NCBI GenBank assembly: GCA_021234155.1
Contig: JAJEKV010000013.1
Location: forward strand, 14,857,877-14,921,876
Origin: Isoetes taiwanensis
Taxonomy: Eukaryota > Streptophyta > Lycopodiopsida > Isoetales > Isoetaceae
DNA: 64,000 nt
Direction of reading: 5' to 3'
This document shows, piece after piece, positions 58,560 to 64,000 of this stretch. The notes beneath the pieces are model-generated. The model was not told the DNA's origin, did no database searches, and saw only the letters and a program-made list of their open reading frames with translations. Numbering within the stretch: the first letter of the stretch is position 1; the number at the start of each line of letters is the position of its first letter. A program made the translations under genes and the position numbers.

Positions 58560-58925
58560 GCAAAACATTCCTTGAAACAATATCTTTCAATGGCGTTTTC
58601 AAAAACAAGTTAATTGCATCCTGTAGGGCGTCCATCTTTGAATATACGCATTAACCATAATATTCCATGAAAAACATTACGACAATCCATGCTTTCAAAA
58701 ATCTTCTTTGCATCCTCCAAAGCTCCACATTTTCCATACACTTGGATTAGAAGCGTTTGCCACATATCCACCTATTTGATGGCCATTTTTAGTGATGAGA
58801 TGGTCAATGCGCTTACCTTGATCCGGATCTTTACGACCGCGCATCTCTGCAATAAGGATGCAATGAATGGGACATCTAGAGGACCTTGTTCATTTGCTTC
58901 CATGTCGAGGTTTTAAGATTGCGGA
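58560..58925 (-). pseudogene. PPR protein fragment, minus strand
   Basis: The minus strand reads FIASLLQRCAVVK near 58880, then LLIQVYGKCGALEDAKKIF with ESMDCRNVF near 58695-58770. After a frameshift it reads WNIMVNAYIQRW, and then AINLFLKTPLKDIVSRNV. These are consecutive L, S and P repeats of PLS-class PPR proteins. Stops and a frameshift mark it as a pseudogene. The wording is typical of PPR families in seed-free plants, which is an impression, not a database result. Confidence 0.75.
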
Positions 58926-59280
58926 TGTACATTTGAATGCACGCATTGCAAGGATCTATTAGGTGTATTGTAATGGCTCAAGCGTCATCTCACAAGACTT
59001 GCAATTACAAAATGCAACAAATCCTAATCAATAACCAATGAAAAATTCAGGCGAGCTCCAAATCCAAACCATATCAATCTCGATGCAAGGGATGCGATGC
59101 GCACAAAAATAGGAGGGAGCCCACATGGCCATATGGTAAGCAGTGCGTCCATGCGCTAAAGCTGCGCCCTGACGCATCGCCCGACCTCTGCATCGACCCT
59201 TGCCCCGCATATAACACGACCATTCATGCATGCAACCCTAGTTTTTGCCATAACAAGGCATGGAAAACAATGATGTCTTT
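58926..59280. other. Non-coding stretch
   Basis: GC-richer between 59090 and 59230. Overlapping minus-strand frames (59028-59231, 59156-59542) have no family pattern. Confidence 0.4.
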
Positions 59281-59559
59281 GCGAGCGAGCTTTACTTACT
59301 CGGTTTCTTTCTTCCTTAAGGCGAAATTGCTCTCGGTGTAAGCCTTTGCCCGCCCTCCTCTTCATTTTTGGCCCCTTTGGAGGGATTTGTTTGTGCGCCA
59401 TTGGAAACCCGATCATCTTTGGCGGCCAACTATGGCTAGGGTTTCTATTTGTTTCCACAAACCAAACACAAGAATACCAGCGAGCTTTACTTACTCGGTT
59501 CCTTTCTTCCTTAAGTTCTTGAAATTGCTCGGGTGTAAGCACTGCCCGCCACTCCTCTT
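59281..59559. repeat. ~80-bp direct repeat pair separated by ~120 bp
   Basis: gcgagctttacttactcggt and a following gaaattgctc...gtgtaagc and cccgcc.ctcctctt occur at 59281-59367 and 59479-59560, with a few substitutions and a small indel. Confidence 0.85.
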
Positions 59560-59560
59560 A

Positions 59561-60022
59561 AAAGCTTCAGATATGGCTGAATATATTTGATATATCCCTG
59601 CCAGACCTATAACTCTTATAATGCTTCCCCAGATTGAAGCCAAAGATTGGAGATTCAATCACCAAACAACACACATACAGTATGGCAACAAACAACACAG
59701 ATCCAAATCTGTTTCCACAATCACAGATCCAAATCTGTTTCCACTCTGATCACAAGAACATTAATTTGGCTTGCATGTTCAGCCCCTAAAATAAAAAGAG
59801 GGCTTTTGTTGTGAGCCCTTGGATGTTGGACCATTGAAAAAAAAAACTAAATCAACGACTAAGAAATGGTGCACTCTAGATGTACGCATTAGTACATCCA
59901 TTCGAATACGCCATGAAATCTTAGGAAAACCTTTGTGAAAAGCGTACAAAAACACAAAAAAAACCCCCTGTTATTATGCTACATATTTATACAAAATCTG
60001 CTTACATTCACAAGTGATTCAA
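59561..60022. other. Non-coding stretch
   Basis: A small repeat of agatccaaatctgtttcca occurs at about 59699 and 59725. No gene recognised. Confidence 0.4.
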
Positions 60023-60116
60023 AAAGCAAGATTACATTACTGTTTCTGCCTTTTATGGCCAGCATGTCTAAAGCAAGATTACATTACTGTTTCTGCCTTT
60101 TATGGCCAGCATGTCT
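60023..60116. repeat. 47-bp tandem duplication
   Basis: aaagcaagattacattactg and 27 more bases are identical at 60023-60069 and 60070-60116. Confidence 0.9.
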
Positions 60117-63100
60117 AGAAATTTTAGATCCGCCTAAACTGAAAAGCATAGATCTTCTTACAGCAAAATAGACTATAACTTAAGATGCCTTCAGCAAGTT
60201 TATAGATCCGTTTAGTTAAATACTTAGAGATAACAAACTGTTACAGCAAGAAGTAAAATGTGGTATTTCTCCCTTTTCATAAAAAAAAACCAGAAGAAGT
60301 GACTCCATACGAGCCTGATTTCATATGTACTCCAACGCAAATCCATCCTTTACCGCCAGATCATGAAATTGAAAGCGAAAAGTCCATAATAAGAGGAGAA
60401 ACCGGTACCTGCAGCCAAACAACACAACATTAGCATAAGAATGGTAATGAGTGAAGGGCCAGAAGGTACATTAGGTTTCTCAGCTCTTCGCTGATCACCT
60501 ATTGTAGCCTTCTTGCTCTCAAATCAATACCAGCTGAAAACCATCAAAAGAAATTAACCATCTAAGAAGTTCCAAGCCTCCATGTAATTTTACATTATTT
60601 AGAACCAAGTAGAAAAGCATTTATATCTTACTGTTATGGTTATGCCACAACAGACCCAGAACCGTGACTACATATGCAAGAGATTAAGGATATTCATGCA
60701 TTATACTGCAAGAACTGGAGGATCAACCAAGAATATCCATTTAATATCCAAGCCGTAGGCTTATATTCAACTTTCAAATCACTGTCATGCACCTTTGAGA
60801 ACCAACAGCTATGCAACAACTCGTAAAAATACCTTGGTTATTCAAAGCCTACCATTATTTTAATTGCATCATCATGCAAGAACTTGAATCAAAGACATTT
60901 GAACCTAGATTAAGTTTACAACTTAACCAAACATGAATGTCAAGTTCACATTCACAGCCGTGTGTTTGGGACATTGTTCTTGAAGCTGGATCCAGCTTGT
61001 TTGCTTCCATCACCATTCTGCATGCCCATACATTTTTATTTGGGCCAGGGGCATTTTTAGCCCAACATTTCTCGTAGAAACCATGGGAAGCCTGCGATAG
61101 CAGCAGACATCTCTTCCTTTAATGAATGTATGCTAGACTGAATCAAATTCGTCTTGATAATCAAACATCCTGCCTTTGATATACGATGGTAATTATTCCC
61201 ACCGATTTTGTGTATCATTTAGATATTTACCGCCAAATATAGGCTAAATCCTGCCCATTGCTTATACCACAGTAATAACAGTCATTTGATTCCGGCATGT
61301 GGACTTACCAACTCCACCGCAATCTTCTTAAACCAAGGTCATAGCATAGATTTACACTCCATGTCTAAGGCCTATTTATGTCAGAATATCACACCTCAAA
61401 CACCAACCACTGCACCAGAATAAGACGTTTTGCACATAATCCCTTACCGTTGTGGTGCTCAGTCAGGGTTATGGCCGTGAACCCAGCCTTGCTCGTGTAG
61501 AGCATCTCCATTGTCCATCGGTCTGTACCCTAAACCCGGCTTTGATAATTTGTGGAGTTAGAGTACGAAACAAGTTTCTGGCCCTACAGTAAGAGCCATT
61601 ACAGGCTAAATCACAATTAAGTTAAACACAAATACTAGTGTGCTCACCAAATATTCTATTAAAAGCTTGTAAAAATTAAGCCCAAGTGAGCCAAGTCCCT
61701 GCCCTTGGAACCACAGTCATAGGCTTATTGAAAATAAGACATTATTCTATAATTATCCCTGTACAAATAAAAAACCTTTAGATTTAAGCACCCTGCATCC
61801 TATCATAGTCCAAAGACCGTATGTATAAGCAAAAGCCATCATGTTTAAGCCTTAGTATCACATAGATATGTAGCAATGCAATTGTTTACTAATATAAAAT
61901 AAGGTATTAAATTCAATTTCAAAGGTATTAAATTTGACAATTTTCACATTACGTCCATCTAGGTTTTATCCTAGTGTATTCATGCAATTGGCAAGTCCAA
62001 CTACAAGTCCCAATATTTATTAAGACCATAAACATGGAAAAATATATATAAAAAAATCTTTAATCTTGACCAAAACCTTTAGTCAAGACTTTGAATCTTA
62101 GATCTTATGCAAGAAATAAGACTCCAATTAGCAGCCTTAGAATTTATAGGTGTATATAAATCTAAGCATTGACTTGGTTCCAAATTTTACCAAAAAGTTG
62201 AAAAAGACAAAGGCCAAAGATCATTAACAAGCACATGTGGTATAAAAAAGTAATTTATTCCATAAAAAATTTTGATAAGCGTATTTCAGAAAAAAAGGTT
62301 AAATCCAGACCAAAATTTCATTGAAGAAAATGTCAAGAACAATGTTAACATTCCAATTAGGACTGTATTTGATAATTTTGTAGATGTCCCTCCAGATCTC
62401 CGAAGTAAAACTTCGTCCGAGAGATGCTCCAATGAAGTGACAGATTAACATATCAATGCAAAGAGTAAAAGATCCTGTTACCTGCAGTAAACCAACCAAA
62501 AATTAGCCTAATGGGTAATCATGGCAGCACTAGCAGGTATCATGGGATCTTTTAGGTTATCCCCTTCACTCTGCTTGATAAACAGAAAGATAAAGCAGAA
62601 AAATAGAAGATGAGGATTAGTCTATTAATATCCATACGTTTTTACATCATAGCAGTTTTACAGAGTAGCTAAGATCTGTTGTGCAGGAGCATATGCATTT
62701 CTAGCACTAAATTTGGCTAGAATCACTGCTATATTATTAACAAGAAAATACAGAGAATAATATCATGTTTTAGCAATAGGAACAGAATATAAAACTCACA
62801 ACCTATGTGTATTTTTGGAAAGCTATATCCCCTCAGATTTGATATGCAGACCAGATCCTTAACCATATATGACAAATAATAAGCTATGGCAATGTCATTT
62901 CTTGACCCAGATCTATCTAGAATTGAAGTCTTACATTAAGAACAAAAGGACCTAGTTAGCCAGATTCATCACAATTCATGTGGTTACTTCCACCTATCAG
63001 AGAAATTTAAAGCAATGAAATATGCAGACCTAGTTCTGTTCTAGATGTTTATTCCATGCATAAGAACAAGAGTTTAACACTAGACCTGTCACATGATGGA

Positions 63101-64000
63101 CCATTAAAGGGCATTTTGAAGGTTCACAAAAAAAATCATATAAAATCAAGAACGCAAAAACTAGCCAAACCCTTTCTAGGAATTCATAATTGGCAGTCAA
63201 GCTTCACATAAAAAATACACAAAAATGTATCAGCTTCCATTCTTGTGAGTTATGCTCTAGCAAACCCAAGGGGGTCAAGTACCAAAAGCTTCATGTTTAC
63301 ACAAAGTAAAACTGCCTTGATGAAAAGATTTTTTTGATTTTTTTGGTTATAATGTTATTTTTCTACACGAGATATAGAGCAAGGCACAAAAAACCACATC
63401 TCAATTGGAACTCTGTGAAGGAAGATAGAGCAATTCAAACATGACAGGGTCAAAACTGTCTTCTGCCTTCTGGGAACCAGTACTGGTTCCCAGAAAGCAG
63501 TTGTGATATAAAAACAACAACTTTGAGAAGGACATTAATTTTGAGTTCAAATTTGGCATATAAATATTCACAAGATCCTCCATCCTAGAAAAATATTTGT
63601 TGAGTTTGAATTTGATGTTTTGACTTTTATTTCTATTTTCAATTTTAGGGAATTTATACAAATGGATAACATTGCTACATATGACTCTAGGTTGTCCTCC
63701 AAAAAATCACATTATGAAAGCTTATAAGGATTGAAACCAATGCAAAAACGAACTTGTAAAAAGAACAAAAGACGTGGTAAAAAAAAAAATCAAAAACGAT
63801 ATCTGTACCTGCCCATTACTGGTCCATAGTTCATTTAAAATTTGATAATATCCTTATGTTAGTCCATTTCAAGTTGAATTTTGGGACACGAGTAGCTCTT
63901 GAACCACTTTGTTCCCAAAAAATATTTGTTGTTCATTATCTTGAGGATTATACTAGAATAGATAACATCAATTATATTATATCTTCCATGTTTATTCTAG
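60117..64000. other. AT-rich stretch without a firm gene
   Basis: I see no recognisable protein family. A minus-strand frame at 62487-62300 begins directly after an acceptor-like pyrimidine tract and tttactgcag and reads GSFTLCIDMLICHFIGASLG and TSEIWRDIYKIIKYS. It could be a terminal exon of an unknown gene. A plus-strand frame near 60290-60415 (EEVTPYEPDFICTPTQ) is another faint candidate. A palindrome lies at 63463-63500. Confidence 0.35.
63463..63500. repeat. 38-bp palindrome with a perfect 28-bp core
   Basis: 63468-63495 is a perfect palindrome centred between ccagt and actgg, with arms ttctgggaaccagt. Four more paired bases lie on each side after one mismatch. There is no loop, so an RNA copy would need a few unpaired bases at the turn. 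Confidence 0.9.

Noticed and set aside
59156..59542. 128-residue minus-strand ORF
   Set aside because: It spans a direct repeat pair and its repeated peptide follows from that duplication. No domain.

Overview
This window reads as nuclear DNA of a land plant. Genes are split by GT-AG introns and the families are plant ones: a FAMA/SMF-type stomatal bHLH, a MYND-type ubiquitin protease of the UBP15-19 group, a GDSL esterase, a cell-wall invertase relative and PLS-type PPR fragments. Long AT-rich intergenic stretches are packed with decayed repeats. The style of the PPR fragments and the single FAMA-like gene make me lean towards a seed-free vascular plant such as a fern. That is an inference, and the window alone cannot fix the taxon.

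Layout. 1-2.6 kb: minus-strand retroelement ORF1-like remnants running off the left edge. 3.7-5.6 kb: an unrecognised multi-exon coding remnant followed by a broken UMP-CMP kinase. 7.1-9.85 kb: repeats, including an ~87-bp tandem array. 10.4-14.3 kb: an apparently intact 12-exon MYND-zinc-finger ubiquitin-specific protease. 15.3-17.2 kb: a large inverted repeat, plus a duplicated block split by a 372-bp element that carries a tRNA-like module. 17.7-22.5 kb: a PPR pseudogene in two pieces. 25.1-28.8 kb: a 3.6-kb element with 35-bp terminal inverted repeats, C-rich arrays and captured-looking coding sequence. 29.2-30.7 kb: a five-exon GDSL esterase/lipase broken by a 2-nt shift in a TA run. 36.3-37.1 kb: a PIF1-like helicase pseudogene with its own insertion. 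38.3-40.0 kb: an intronless, multiply broken cell-wall invertase. 40.9-41.35 kb (minus): a three-exon gene for a 73-residue twin-CX9C protein resembling COA4, followed on its 5' side by a 460-bp MITE. 44.3-45.7 kb: an intact FAMA-like bHLH gene. 47.0-56.4 kb: a three-layer nest, in which an old LINE is split by a hAT-like element that is itself filled by a nearly full-length LINE. 58.5-64 kb: another PPR remnant, small duplications, and mostly sequence with no recognisable gene.

Three genes look able to make full products: the ubiquitin protease, the COA4-like protein and the FAMA-like factor. They have unrelated jobs (membrane-linked deubiquitination, mitochondrial intermembrane-space assembly, stomatal guard-cell fate) and show no sign of working together. 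The other coding remnants are pseudogenes or mobile-element genes. I found no convincing new functional system. The most unusual structures are the tRNA-bearing inverted-repeat element, the nested hAT/LINE complex with an extra 3' ORF, and the 3.6-kb array-ended inverted-repeat element.
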